Positions 51,359 to 63,167 are shown, counted from the stretch's first letter. The stretch is 64,000 nt of DNA from Paralichthys olivaceus (GCF_024713975.1 NC_091103.1:4282001-4346000); one strand, 5' to 3'. Program-made: numbers and translations. The notes: a model not told the origin generated them from the sequence alone.

Positions 51359-54187
51359 TTGTTACACTACTTGGACCAATGTTGTGCTCAGTCTAATAAA
51401 ATGTCTCCTGTCAATATCAGTTTGTTCAGAGTCAATGCAGGGTGCAGCACTCTTGGTCTTGGTTCCAGCCTGTTCTTACATATAGTGCCTCATGGAGCTA
51501 TCCTCAGAGTCACCGACAAACCGCCTGTGATGAACAATCGGAAGCAAAAAGGCCTTCAAACACTGACACAAACCCAACCCTCAGCACTTAGGCTACATCC
51601 ATACTATTACAATTTAGTTTGAAAGCTGTTTTCAAGCTAAAACGATCTCTGTCCACATCAGTTCAGTCATCGTCCATACTAGCACCCCTGAAAATGCATA
51701 TCACATAACCTCTCATGTACACTGGGCATGCAGGCGCCGCTCTACACAAATAATAGCTCGTCTCATAAGCATGTAAGCAGTTGTATCTTTTTAAAATACA
51801 GAGTCTAACTGCACATCAAATGTTAGCAAAAACATCAGGGTCTGAGATGAGAGCCTGACGAATCAGAGGCTACATCATGACCGAAAAGACACAATCAGCA
51901 AGTGGGTGTGTTTGTCAGTTTCTGTCTGTCCAGACTAAAACACAACCAGTTTTCAAAGTAAAAGACAGAATAAGACCTAAAACTCCGGGGTAGTGTGGAC
52001 GCCAGGCGCATCCATATCAGACTTGATGTGTTTCCATGAAAATGTAATAGCATGGATGTAGCCTTAGAGTACCATCACTGGCTGATATCCTCATGGTGAA
52101 ACCCTGCATTGTTTTTAAAGCATATCTCTACACATTCTTAAATATTTTTCCAGTATTAGTTTCCACAAACAGGTAGAAAAGGGTTGTTAAACCAGAGTTC
52201 CTCTCTTAGCTTTTATCTGCACTGGTTTGAAAATAGATGACTTGATGGTACCAAAGACCAGTTTCAAAGCACATGGGCACATTCTCCGTGTTTTGGCTGG
52301 TAATTATACACTCGGCTCATTTAGGTGTGAAGGTTGTGAAATGTAAATATAAATGTAATTTCAGTCGTTCATTCATCAGCTCTAAACTCCCTGGAGGTCG
52401 ATGATTTTCCACCTCCACAAGTTGATCAGGTCTCATCCACTGGAGTGTATTGAGTTTCATCATGTGAGCCTCCTCACACTGAGGTTTTCTTTCTGCATGA
52501 TCCTCATTCAGCTCATCTAGATTGTAATGAGGTTTACCACATTTTCAGAGTATGCTAGCTACCTCCACAGAGAGAGAATTTATTTCATATACATGACGCT
52601 GTCCCGAGTATATTTCATTATAATTTTTCCAGTTTTACTAAACAAGCGGAGAATCCATGTTAAGCTCTGGGGTTCTCCCTGCATCTGCTCTCAGTTTTCT
52701 TGCCTCTGATTTTAAGTGTGCTCTGGGCTGCCGTGTAGTGTTACTTTTTCCTGTTTATGCTTTGCTGATTGCATCTTCAAACAATGGTTGTAATATCTGT
52801 ATCAGACTAGACAGCAGACGAGGTTTTAACTAAATGTAAATGCTACATTTGTGGTTATACAGGAGTAAAATAAACAGTTTAAAAGGTGAAGGACACAGAC
52901 GCACAGCAACTTATTAGCTGTCATGTGCTGGCTATGAGGGATACGACTGTTGTGTAGAGTTAGTAAGCGAGACAGACTTTATGTAACTGAAAATAATGCA
53001 CAATATTACTCTAAACCTTATCAGTATATTACTGTTGTATCGCCACACTCTGAACACATTATGAACTCGGCCATGTTGATGGTACCATGTTTTGCTGAAT
53101 CACAACACCTTCACCTAACATGAGAAAAATCATCATAATGACTCTGTATTCATTTTGACTTGTCATAATTACACCTGTGTCTCCTGAGATGGATCTCATA
53201 TGTATGGTTTAGTTGTCTTGAGATAATCTAAGTTATTATACAATGAATTTAAATCATTAAACTCATAAATATTGAATCTGTATCTACACACCTGCACGGT
53301 ATTTATGCTGTAATCATGAGTTGCTAAGTCATAAATACAACTTAAATGATTTTCATCCAGACCTATTTAAAATGTAAGCAGTTTACATGTTTTTCTAATG
53401 TTACTGATGAAAACCTGACGCTGTAGCAGACCATAATGTTGCCTAATGAAATAAACGTGTATGATTGGTCAGCTTTACTATAGTTTCTATCAAAGTGCCA
53501 GCTGTCATTTTTGCCTGAGTAAACTGTATACGCTGCCTTACAACTGCAGAACTAAGAACCTTTCCTCTAAAGTCACAGTACAGTTATTCTGCAGCAGTAA
53601 ACCCACAGTCGGTATGTTGTTGATTGCCTTTGTTTTTTAGGTCTTTATTGTGTATTATACTTAATTAAAACCTCCTGAGACAGGTGGTAACATCAGCCAT
53701 AATTATTTTCAGCTTTAATTTCTGCTTGAGTTAACATTCAATGTTCTTTTATTTAGATTCTGTGTCACGGTAACTACATGTTTTGCCACATGTGGAAGTC
53801 ATGTCAAATTAGAAACACTGATGTGAAATAGCAAATGTCAATAAAGATGTGTGTGTTATACCCGACTGTCCAGTTCTCCTTTAATTAACCAAACCTCAGA
53901 TGACAGCACAAACACTTGTGTTCAGACCAGTGGCTGCATTTAAAGATGCTCGACATGTCTCCCCTTCCTACCAACATCCAGAAACTAAACCAAACTCTCA
54001 AATGAATGCTGATGCCTCGTGTTGATGATGTCATGTGGAGCCAGATGAAGCTGAGGTTCCACCGATACACACACTCAGATAATTTGATTTCAGACATGAC
54101 CTGCAGAGGATCTCCAGAGGATAGGGACCGGACTTTGTCCGCAGTTTGCCGTTCACACATGCAGAGAGAGATTGTCTCCTCATATTC

Positions 54188-54660
54188 ATCTATTGGCAGA
54201 TGAAAATAATCCCAGTGATGTTTTCAATAGTGTGTTTGATCAAAATTATATGAATTGTTGTTTTCTTTACCCTAGAATGAGCCCTTTGTATTTAAAGGTC
54301 CAGTGTGTAAGATTTAGGTGAAAGGGAACTATTGGCAGAAATTGAATGTAGAATAATCCTCATGATGTTTTCACTAGTTCATTTCATCTAAATTGTATGA
54401 ATTGTAGTTTTCTTTATCCCACAAAAGGCCCTTTATATTTAAATACTTTATATTTACATGGAGGGGACCCTCTCTACGGAGGCCACCATGTTTTTTACAT
54501 TAGTCCAGACTGGACAAACGAAATACCTTTTGAGTTTTTATGACAACTGAAGCTACCACAGGTTCTTTTTCATGTTTGGAAGTGGAGGGAGAGGTGAGGG
54601 GTGTTCAGCTGCAACATGCATCTTCCTCAGTAGAAGTGACTCAATTCTACAGACTCATTA
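54188..54660 (+). mobile_element. MITE with partial tandem duplication
   Basis: A nearly full copy runs from TTTAAAGGTCCAGTGTGTAA (54291) to about 54660 and matches the element at 11443-11809. Immediately upstream, 54188-54290 repeats an internal part of the same element (TCTATTGGCAGA ... TTTTCTTTACCC). The unit is therefore partly duplicated, or inserted beside an older copy. Confidence 0.7.
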
Positions 54661-54851
54661 AAGAACCAAGAAACAGTTGAAATAACAATCTCCTTGGAGG
54701 AAATAAAGTCAATTAATGTTCTGTGACTTGGTTGTCAGAGAGAAAATAAACGGGTGGAAGATTAAATGTCTGTATCATCACGAAGACAACAGTCTATGCA
54801 GACACATCACATCACTCCTGTTTATATAGTTTCCATCCAGGCTTAATGATC

Positions 54852-54945
54852 GCGCTGGTTTAGCTCAGTGGTTACTTCATCAGCTTTCTCATTGAGAATA
54901 AACGATCACCAGTCCCTCACGGGATCGAACCCACGGGCGCTGTCC
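54852..54945 (+). repeat. tRNA-like sequence (pseudo-tRNA or SINE head)
   Basis: An A-box-like TTAGCTCAGTGG (54860-54871) and a B-box-like GGATCGAACCC (54922-54932) are correctly ordered and spaced. The T stem does not pair well around the B box and a clean acceptor stem is missing, so it is probably not a working tRNA gene. Confidence 0.5.
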
Positions 54946-55569
54946 AGTGTTTTCTGTCTCTCCGCTGTCTCCTTCTCTCTCTCCTTCTCTTCACTCCTCC
55001 ATCACCTCCACACTTTGTTCTCACACTGAACTGCTCTTTCGCTTATTCACCAATAAAACGTCGAACTCTTATGTTCTGAGTGAAACCAGTCGAACGGAGC
55101 TCTGACAGATCAAAGCACGGTGGTGGCTTTGATGTTGTTGTTTTTTATTCTATTCGCCACGAGGGTTGGTTGAATTTTATAGTTTCCTGTCAAATGTTCC
55201 AGAAATGTTTGCGACGAATTCGTTAAAATCGTGTTGTCTCGCGCGCGATCACGCACCTCAACGCCACGCTCAACACTGACCCCTCCCGGCTCAGTCTGTC
55301 ATTGTACCTGCGTCAAGTTAACTACGTTGTAATCTATCGTGTCAAAATAAAACCATCAATACAACAGGGAACTTGTTTTAACTTTGTGTGCCCCTGCTAA
55401 TCAGTGAATACAGGATGTATAACATACACAAGCACGTGTCAGGATAATTTGTTCAATGTTTAAAGTACACACGGTATTATTTTTTCTCCAAACGTGTGTG
55501 TGAGTGTTGTATTGTGCATTTTGTGCACGTTTCAATTTTTTAAAAATAAAAAAGAAACTGGATATACGT

Positions 55570-55657
55570 AGCTTGACTTCCTGTGGCGCATGCGCAGAGG
55601 CGGCAGCTCTTTGTCAGGTCTGTTGACAAATATCGGGGGAGGGACCACTGCGGCTGT
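55570..55657 (+). promoter_or_regulatory. usf1: usf1 promoter with NRF-1 and ETS sites, and likely non-coding exon 1
   Basis: An ETS site (ACTTCCTG, 55576-55583) is followed by a palindromic NRF-1 site (GCGCATGCGCA, 55586-55596). Downstream sequence ends at a good donor (GCTGT then GTGAGT) at 55657/55658. A matching acceptor (GTGGCTCAG) ends at 56664, before the exon with the usf1 start. The exon pair is inferred. Confidence 0.5.
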
Positions 55658-56664
55658 GTGAGTAGATCTTTGTTCACTCTGGAACAAACTGAGCTCAGAT
55701 CAGATCTGCGGGGAAACTGTGGCTCGGTCGTTCTGGTTCCACATCGCGTGTAGCCGCTGCCTCCACTGAGCTAACACGAGGCGGAAGTGTTTTTAGGAAA
55801 CATCTGTAAAAACCTCTGGGGCCCGAGTCGCTCTGGAGCAGAGAGGCAGGATCTGTGTCGAGCTGGCCCCAGTGAAGCACTGCGTTTCCGGTGAACCCGC
55901 CAAAATACACTGAAACGTCACCGTGTAAAAGAAATGTCAACACTTTGTTCTTTATTAGTTTCAATGAAATTACATTTTATTTATCCAGCACCTTTCATAC
56001 GTACAATGCAGCTCAAAGTGCTTCACAATGAAATGAAAGACACGTTAGCAATGAAACAAAGACTCGGGGCAAAAGCATAAAACTAGTAAAAGGTAGAAAT
56101 AAGAAGTGTAAAATAAAGACAATGGGTTAAACAAAGGATATCATTAATCAATAGCAGGATCATAGATATAGTTATTGAGTTGTTTCTATCAACACATAAA
56201 ACATATTTATGCAAAACAAACACACAAAAGGACAAAGAAGTAAAACAAAGAATAATGCATCTGTGTAGAGATTAAAATTTTCACATTTTACAGATTTTAT
56301 GGAAATGTACCTAATCTAACTATTGTCGTTTCTTTTATTTGTATCGTTGTTTTAATCAACAGTGCAGGAAATATATGTGATGGAAAATAATACTGTTTAC
56401 AAATGACAGGATTTGTATTTACCAGAAAAATTGGAAAAACATTTACAAGGTTTAGAGACGAACAATATTATTCACTCTAAAATGTTGAATACAGATGTTA
56501 TATAAATATAAATCTCTTTTTTATGTGTCTGTTCTGAATAATATGAACGGTAGTTTTTCAAGTTCTCGCTTTTATTGTGACAGCACAGACGCCCAGTTTC
56601 CGCTCTCAGCCTCGGTAACCTTCTTCTTCTTCGCTGCTTTTTTTTTTTTTTTACTGTGGCTCAG
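55658..56664. other. likely 5' UTR intron of usf1
   Basis: About 1 kb, mostly AT-rich. Contains a repeat fragment at 55970-56040 and a 14-T tract just before the acceptor near 56664. Confidence 0.45.
55970..56040 (+). repeat. dispersed repeat fragment (AGCACCTTTCATAC type)
   Basis: Contains ATTTATCCAGCACCTTTCAT and AGCTCAAAGTGCTTCACAAT, a short text repeated widely in fish genomes. A related fragment is at 63513-63570. Confidence 0.5.
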
Positions 56665-56774
56665 CCTCAGCTAGCTGCTGCTGCTATCGCCTGGGGTTCA
56701 AACCTGTGCTGTTAAACACTGCTCCACTGTTCCGCTGTGCCACCGTGCCGGTCCGAGTGTCCCCGGTGAAACGT

Positions 56775-56849
56775 ATGAACTTGTCTCGCGGTGTGCGGCT
56801 GTGGGAGCGGGTGAAGGCGCTCTCCTCGTTCAACACTGGGCAGAAATGA
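56775..56849 (+). CDS. upstream ORF overlapping the usf1 start
   Basis: ATG at 56775 opens 24 codons (MNLSRGVRLWERVKALSSFN then TGQK). It ends at TGA 56847-56849, overlapping the usf1 ATG (56846-56848) as ATGA. The uORF start has C at -3, a weak context. The usf1 start has G at -3. The arrangement would allow leaky scanning or reinitiation. It is real only if the 5' UTR covers this stretch, which the acceptor at 56664 suggests. Confidence 0.45.
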   Translation: MNLSRGVRLWERVKALSSFNTGQK

Positions 56850-56921
56850 AGAGGTGGGTGAAGCCCCGCGCCATTGTGAAGCACCAAACACAAACATGTC
56901 GCCACGAGCGTCCCTGTTATT

Positions 56922-56977
<56 letters not shown>

Positions 56978-59900
56978 CCAACAGAAGAGCCCCGAGCCGG
57001 ATGGGAGTGTGACCATCAACGAGGAAGGTGAGAGGGATGTCACACTCACCCACTGACTCAGGGTTTGGTTATTGTGTTGTGTTTAAAGTTCTCAGTTGAT
57101 GTCACACCTGTTCGTGCCTTCACCAGACGAACAGTCACTGTGTTGACACGTTTCTTGTTCAGTGTTCAAACAAGTCGTGTGCGTGTCATCACCTCTCATC
57201 CCTCTCTTAATCTTTGGTTTTACATGTAGTCACTGGTTTGTTCACATATCAACCGTAGAGGGTCTTTTCTTCCTCACCCTGTTTTTTACTTCTTTAATAT
57301 TCACGTTAGCGTCTCCTAATCTGATTTCCCTTGTGTTGTTCACGTGTTAATTTATAACATCCTGTACGATGTCCTCAGGTTTGGGTCAGCCTACTCAGAT
57401 GACGTTGGACCCACTACAGTTTAAACATATCTACGCTTCTCAGTGTCGGTTGTTGTTTGTAAAGCCACCACCACAATATCAACACTGACCTCCACGTTAT
57501 ACTTGCCGTCAGCTGCTGTCAGACATGCACTGAACACAAAAAGTTCCTCTTCATTTCCTCATTTTAAGACCTGGTAAAAGCACAGACATGCACATGGTTG
57601 TGTGAGGATTACTGCCACACTATTGTGAGGTTGACAGGTGCCCTCTTTCCCCAGGACCTGTTTTTGACAGTTGTAAACCGACTTCGGTTTGTGTGGCTTT
57701 GTGCCCCTGCAGGGTCCGTGGCCACCGCTGAGGATCCAGCAGCTATTGCCACCATTCAGTCTGCAGCCACGTTCTCTGACCAACCCATCAAATATCTCTT
57801 CAAGACAGAAGGAGCAGGCGGGCAGGTAGGAAGGAATGTTTTCAAATGTTTTGTTAAAACAAACTGGACATTTTAAATCAACCTGTGTGAGGTTCTATTT
57901 CAAATCTGTTAAGTGTTTTATTCCCGCCAAGAGGCCTTTGAGCTGACATAGTCACGATACCCCGTTGTCAGACACGATCTCAGGAAAATGTCCGGGAAAA
58001 ATGGGTCCACTTCAGGTTCCACAAGCTGTTTTCCATCATGAACTCTGGAGGATGTCCGCACAACTGATCCGGACTTTCTCCGGGGTTTTCCTTTCATATA
58101 TGCCCAATGCAGCAGGAGATTCTCCACTCAGAGAGACAGAGGCAGGGAGTCACGTATTCATTATGCTGCGGAGATCTCATGTTTTTATTTCGGCTCTTAT
58201 CACCAAAAGATCTCTTGACATCTTGTATCGCGTGTTAGAAGCGTCATCATCAATGCGGACATGTGGAGTTTTTACTGAGGCGCCGGCTGGAGAAACTCCT
58301 GAGAAAGTCTGTAGCCTCTCACTCATTTGAGTTCTCACATACAGAATCTCTGGACATTCTCCAAAGTTCAGTGCACATCTGAAAGCAGCTGATTGTTTTG
58401 GAAAATACACAAGTTCCTACGACTGACTTGAGTTTGTACTTGAAAGAAATATAAAAATATATTAATAACAGGTTTTCTTCATTCATATCATTGTACATAC
58501 TCAGATTTCTTGTCTTCACTTTACTAGATAATCGTGTTAGTCGTAACCCTGGTATAAGCTGTCGTGACCCATGTAAACAGTGGTGTGTGTGTGTGTCACC
58601 TCCATTGGAGTAAGATATTGACCACTCAGTGTAACGTGTTGTGTTGCAGGTGACCTACAGAGTGATCCAGGTGTCAGATGGCCAGTTGGAGGCCCAGACA
58701 GACGGAGCTGCAGCGGTCAGCCTCGTCGCTGGTTTCCCCGCAACCAGTCAGACTGTCACACAGGTGAGAAAGTCACAAACTTTTTTTTTGTCTTGACCAA
58801 AATACAGACCCTGTTCAGATCTGGTGAAAAGATCTCTCCTGGGTAGGTCTGGGAAACCTCTAGCCACATTCCTTTCACCGTTGTGAACACAAATGCCTCC
58901 TGGGCCCCAATATGAAGGACGGCCTCCTCAGCCCAGGTCCTCTGACCCACAACAGTTTCCAGAGGGTTTAATAATGAATCCTGGCGTCCTGGGCTGACCC
59001 CCGAGGTGCCATCTACTCACTGACGGCCCTTTTCAGCTGCTATTACCTAACAATCAGCATTTGGTTTAGTTAAAACCCGTCTTCTCTTGCCATGGAAAAA
59101 CAACTTACGCCAGATGAGGCTGGTTGAAATGGTTAAGTTGTAGCATCTAACATTTAAATGACAATGATACTTGACTGATATTCTTTAAACGTCTCTTTGA
59201 CTCCAGGCTGTGTTCTCCCAGTCGGAGGGGTTGGAGGGAGACGGCAGTGCTGAGACGCAGTACACGTACTACCCCGCCACCATCGCAGACGCCACAACTG
59301 GCACCATGGTGACCACGGTACAGGCCTCTGACACGCTGCTGGGCCAGACCACACCCACAGGTAATCACTCCACATGCACAGTGTGTATTTGTGTGTACAC
59401 TGTGTGTACACTGAAGCTAATACATTTAGATTTCAACACTATTACATTGGATGTGTAAAATCTAAAAAAGCAGTAATAATCATTCACTTCAAGTAAAATC
59501 ACTAATATTTAAGTAAAGTAAAGCAATTTTTTAAAACTATTTTAAAGGGGAAGTTCATAGAAAAATGAAAATTCACGTATTATATCACAACTAGTCCGAT
59601 GGAGGGGTGGTTGAAGTGAGTCAGGCTTTATGTTGCATGAATTTGTAAAGATTTAAAAATATATATTATATATATAAACTTATTCTCTGCAGCTGACGTC
59701 ATTGTTTTGTTTTACAGGGCAGCTCTATGTGATGATGTCTCCCCAGGAAGTTTTGACGGGATCCAATCAAAGGACAATCGCACCTCGTACTCAGCCGTAC
59801 ATAGCGTAATTACATTATGATCTAAAAGAATTACAGCCGTGTCACAGTTCACTGAAATACGTTGTGAGTTTTTAATGTAGAAAATCTTTCATCTAACAAT

Positions 59901-61386
59901 TTAAACCAATTGAACATCTTTATTCTAATTTGTCTTCTAGGAAGCAAGAGGCTCCTCGAGGTTCCAGAGATGACAAACGGCGAGCCCAGCACAATGAGGG
60001 TTAGAGCTGACCGTCTGATGCGGTCTGAAGGACAAGATATTCTTTATAAATATTTGCTGCAAATATCAGTCTTGAATTCAAATGTTGTCCCAACAGTTGA
60101 GCGCCGGCGGCGAGACAAGATCAACAACTGGATAGTGCAGCTGTCGAAGACAATTCCAGACTGTAACGTTGACTATACCAAGACTGGACAGGTGAGATCA
60201 GCTCAACGCATCAGACTCTCACACAGGAACCAGGGCCCAAATTCATTTCTCGTTAGTCAAATACTCCTGTGTTGTATTTCAGTCGATTAGTCTCCACAAA
60301 ACCTTTTAAATCTTTATTTTAAGACTTGCATTTCAAAATGCTCGGTTATTACTGCTCGTCTCTTTTCCAGCTCTAATTCAATAATCCGATCTGTTGTGGT
60401 TATGTTCCTGGGATATAAAGTTCTTGGTTCCTTTGGTCAAATCATGACCCAGTGAGAATGCTGTGTCCTCATGTTAATAAGCAGTCAGTGCACAAAGATG
60501 TAGAATCATCGTTACACTGGAGAGGTTGGAAAAAAAAAAAACTAAGAGCAATTCATGATGGAGCTCTGTTGTGTTTTGTTTCAGAGTAAAGGAGGAATCT
60601 TATCTAAAGCCTGTGATTACATCAAGGAACTCAGACAGAGCAACCTGAAGCTGGGGGAAGACATCGGCACTCTTGATCGTCTCAGGCACGACAACCAGCT
60701 ACTCAGACAGGAGGTACATCAGCATGTGTTTTATAGTTTTATAGTGAAATTTGATTTTGTCACAGTCGCTCCAGCCAAGAATGAATTTATACAGAGAGTA
60801 ACAAAAAGAGATAATATACACGTCTGTGTATTTACTGCCATTACTGTGATCATAGTCAAACTTAACATGTTTACACAGACAATAGAGGCAGGTTTGTTCA
60901 GGACTACACACGTCGTCAGTCCCCGCCTCTTGTCAGTTAGTAGTGCTCTTTGTGAAACCCCTCAGGGGAGGTAGGATGACGTTGTGCTTTGTCTGATCCC
61001 CACAGTTTGGGTGTATATATCCTTGTTTATGATTATAAATGAACAATAATTAATCTCTGTGTTGTAGTAAAGCAAAATACAACATTAAATAAAAATCTGA
61101 AACCCAGAAAACTGTCAAAGTGGACATTTGTGTCCAGCTCAGTTATCAAGAGATCAGTGACACACCACTGGAATACATGATTATCAGTCCGACATCATCA
61201 TTTAAACCTGTTCTTACAGTTAAATGTGAAGTCACAAGTCAGCTGTTGTGCCCGTGTTCCTACATGGTTAATGTATTGTGTGTTGCTGTTGCTCAGGTGG
61301 AAGACTGGAAGTCCAAGAATCAGATCCTGAGGAACCTGCTGCGACAGCACGGTGTTGTGGGATCATCCAGCACAGACCCCCAGTGA
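56846..61386 (+). CDS. usf1: Upstream stimulatory factor 1, complete
   Basis: Ten coding exons: 56846-56853, 56978-57027, 57713-57825, 58650-58763, 59207-59360, 59718-59805, 59941-59999, 60097-60191, 60585-60713 and 61297-61386. They sum to 900 nt, encoding 299 aa (human 310). USF1 is a nuclear bHLH-leucine zipper factor that binds CACGTG E-boxes as a dimer. Landmarks: N-terminal MKSQQKS, activation region (IQSAATFSDQPIKYLF, VTYRVIQVSDGQLE), the USF-specific region (QLYVMMSPQEVLTG) and basic region HNEVERRRRDKINNW. His193, Glu197 and Arg201 are the residues that read the E-box. The helix-loop-helix includes SKGGILSKACDYIKELRQSN, and a leucine zipper follows to about residue 290. All phases match. 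Closer to USF1 than USF2 by the N-terminus and USR. Intron 1 has an unusual acceptor, listed under findings. Confidence 0.96.
56925..56974. repeat. (TG)n microsatellite at the usf1 exon 2 acceptor
   Basis: About 25 TG units ending directly at the GCAG of the usf1 intron 1 acceptor (exon starts 56978). It takes the place of the usual polypyrimidine tract. Confidence 0.95.
57028..57712. other. usf1 intron 2
   Basis: A 685-base intron with nothing recognisable. Confidence 0.8.
57826..58649. other. usf1 intron 3
   Basis: An 824-base intron. About 57955-58380 resembles a dispersed repeat (TCCGGACTTTCTCCGGGGTT and the text around it). A looser match with the same GGACTTT.TCCG core occurs near 54120. 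Confidence 0.6.
57955..58380. repeat. probable dispersed repeat in usf1 intron 3
   Basis: Several phrases (TCCGGACTTTCTCCGGGGTT, CTCCAAAGTTCAGTGCACAT) look like a fish interspersed repeat. The block near 54070-54185 shares a related arrangement. Class not assigned. Confidence 0.4.
58764..59206. other. usf1 intron 4
   Basis: A 443-base intron with nothing recognisable. Confidence 0.8.
59361..59717. other. usf1 intron 5
   Basis: A 357-base intron with a repeat fragment at 59546-59635 and an AT-rich stretch before the acceptor. Confidence 0.75.
59546..59635. repeat. transposon-like repeat fragment, reversed copy
   Basis: AAAGGGGAAGTTCATAGAAA and CCGATGGAGGGGTGGTTGAA are the reverse-orientation counterpart of the family at 12967-13100 and 44898-45137. 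Confidence 0.55.
60192..60584. other. usf1 intron 8
   Basis: A 393-base intron with nothing recognisable. Confidence 0.8.
60714..61296. other. usf1 intron 9
   Basis: A 583-base intron with nothing recognisable. Confidence 0.8.
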
Positions 61387-61494
61387 GAAAACCTGTTGCC
61401 ACCGGGTATTTGAGGAGATCCACATATGGGCCAAAAGAGTACTTGAAACACTTTGAGATACTTAATTTGTGATTGTACGTGCATGTGATAGGGG

Positions 61495-61500
61495 AATAAA
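61495..61500 (+). terminator. usf1: candidate poly(A) signal of usf1
   Basis: AATAAA 109 bases after the usf1 stop. Another AATAAA lies near 62017. Confidence 0.6.
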
Positions 61501-63049
61501 GTTGAATATTGTCCTAAATATTCAAATCCAGCTTCTTTGCTAAAGGACAACCTTAAATATGATGTTTTTGAAGCTTTTTACAAAATTGACAGGATGTGTC
61601 TGAAAAGAGGGGGGGGAGGGGGGGTCTACTTTAACTTCAGTCTGAGGAGTAAAATCAGTTTAGCAAAGTCCTCATTGAATGCCTTCCTCCACAAACATTA
61701 CGATTGTTCATTAACCTCCAGTTCTGTAAGCTCTACAACACGACTTCTCATGCCAATTCTTTTAACCTAGCCTCTGCAGTGCTGCGCTTCTCTGTATCAA
61801 ATGCACTCATGTTAATGTTGCTGAAAACATTGTATTCATGCTTTGACCTGTTTTCATATTTTATCAATATCACTGACCAGTTGATACCAAGTTTGTTATC
61901 CATTCATAGTTTAGCTTTTTTTTTTTTTCTTTTTTTTTTTAGCTTTGTATTTTTGTATGTTGTTTCATGAAACCTCACTGGGGACAAAAATTACATTGCA
62001 ACAATGTAACTAAGTAAATAAACAGGGGTTGTAAGCAGCAAGCGATTTGTTCATCTTAACCAGGGAGGACGGTCCCTGGATTAATGGTGTAGTGCACCGA
62101 TTATGAATACGTGCTCCACCTCTACATCGCATACTCACGGCAAGACATCTATCAAACCATGTTGAAGTATGTGGATGTGGCATTCGCTACAGCTCGCCAA
62201 AGTGCACGTATATACATGTACGCCTACTTAAGAGAGATGTCTTTGCCCCATTCTTCATCAACATTTATTACAAAAAATTCAATAAAGAATAAAAAATTGA
62301 ACTGAGTGGAAAATGCTGCTGAACGTGATGTTGTTTCATGTCTGGTTTGCGGGTCAGATTTGATTCACACAAAAAAAATCCAAAGGTCGAAGCTCTCGGA
62401 TGGTTTGACATCGACTTCGGAGACAAACATCTATTTGTCAATTTGATAACTGGCACGATACATGTCACATGATTTTTTTTACGTGTAAAGACTGAATTTT
62501 GTTTCTGAGTGAAGGTTGTGGTTTTTAACTCTTTGTGAGCAGAGAATGACAAACGCCTGATAATTGGAATCAGAATCACTTTTATTGCCAGGTATGTGAA
62601 CACACGAGGAATTTGGCTCCGGTTTTTATTTAGCTCTCCTAGTACAAACAAACAGAGATACAAACAAAACAAAAGCTATGTACATATAAAAAAAGCTAAA
62701 TAGTTTACATTACAACATTACAACATTTTACAGATCTGGAGTAGATCAATATGTTAAACCTCCTCACTGTGCTTCCATAATACATCCCCATATTGTGAAC
62801 CTTTGGTATATTACTATTGAAGAAATGTATAGTGAGATAATTAGATTAATTGCACATTTATAGTTTTTTAATATTTAAAGCAAATTATAACAACTACACA
62901 AATCTTGAATATCCTGTCTGGAGTAACTCCAGGAGCTGTGCTCAACATGCAGGTTCAAACTTTATCCTAGGTTGTGGATTTCTTAACAATAATATAGACT
63001 ACCATGTTATCTTGATCTTAAACATCCTCTGTTTTATTGTGAAGGTTGT
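61501..63049. other. intergenic region between usf1 and the next gene
   Basis: AT-rich with a T tract (61918-61940) and a LINE-like fragment (62566-62640). It may include an extended usf1 3' UTR. No coding exon was recognised. Confidence 0.6.
62566..62640. mobile_element. LINE-like 3' tail fragment
   Basis: GGAATCAGAATCACTTTTAT and ACACACGAGGAATTTGGCTC are typical of L2-type tails in fish, recognised from memory. Confidence 0.5.
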
Positions 63050-63167
63050 CACCGGAAGTGCGTGTCTCTTCACTGACGCTGGGAGAATCCAGCTCTCGGA
63101 CATTTGTCCACCTCCAGGCTCAGTGCGTGTTGTCTCACAGGGACAGAGACACGGTGAGGACACGGGG
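63045..63167 (+). promoter_or_regulatory. TATA-less ETS-type promoter and 5' UTR of the next gene
   Basis: ACCGGAAGTGCG (63051-63062) is a near-ideal ETS/GABP site about 110 bases upstream of the first ATG. No other ATG intervenes between it and 63168. Confidence 0.5.

Larger units (their letters stand above)
51403..55560. other. intergenic region between hmbs and usf1
   Basis: No coding exon was recognised in 4 kb. It holds a MITE with a partial duplicate (54188-54660), a tRNA-like sequence (54852-54945) and AT-rich sequence. CpG content rises from about 55200 toward the usf1 promoter. Confidence 0.65.

Noticed and set aside
62111..62305. 64-codon frame after usf1 (MLHLYIAYSRQDIYQ)
   Set aside because: No splice sites, start context or homology. 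Probably chance or usf1 3' sequence.
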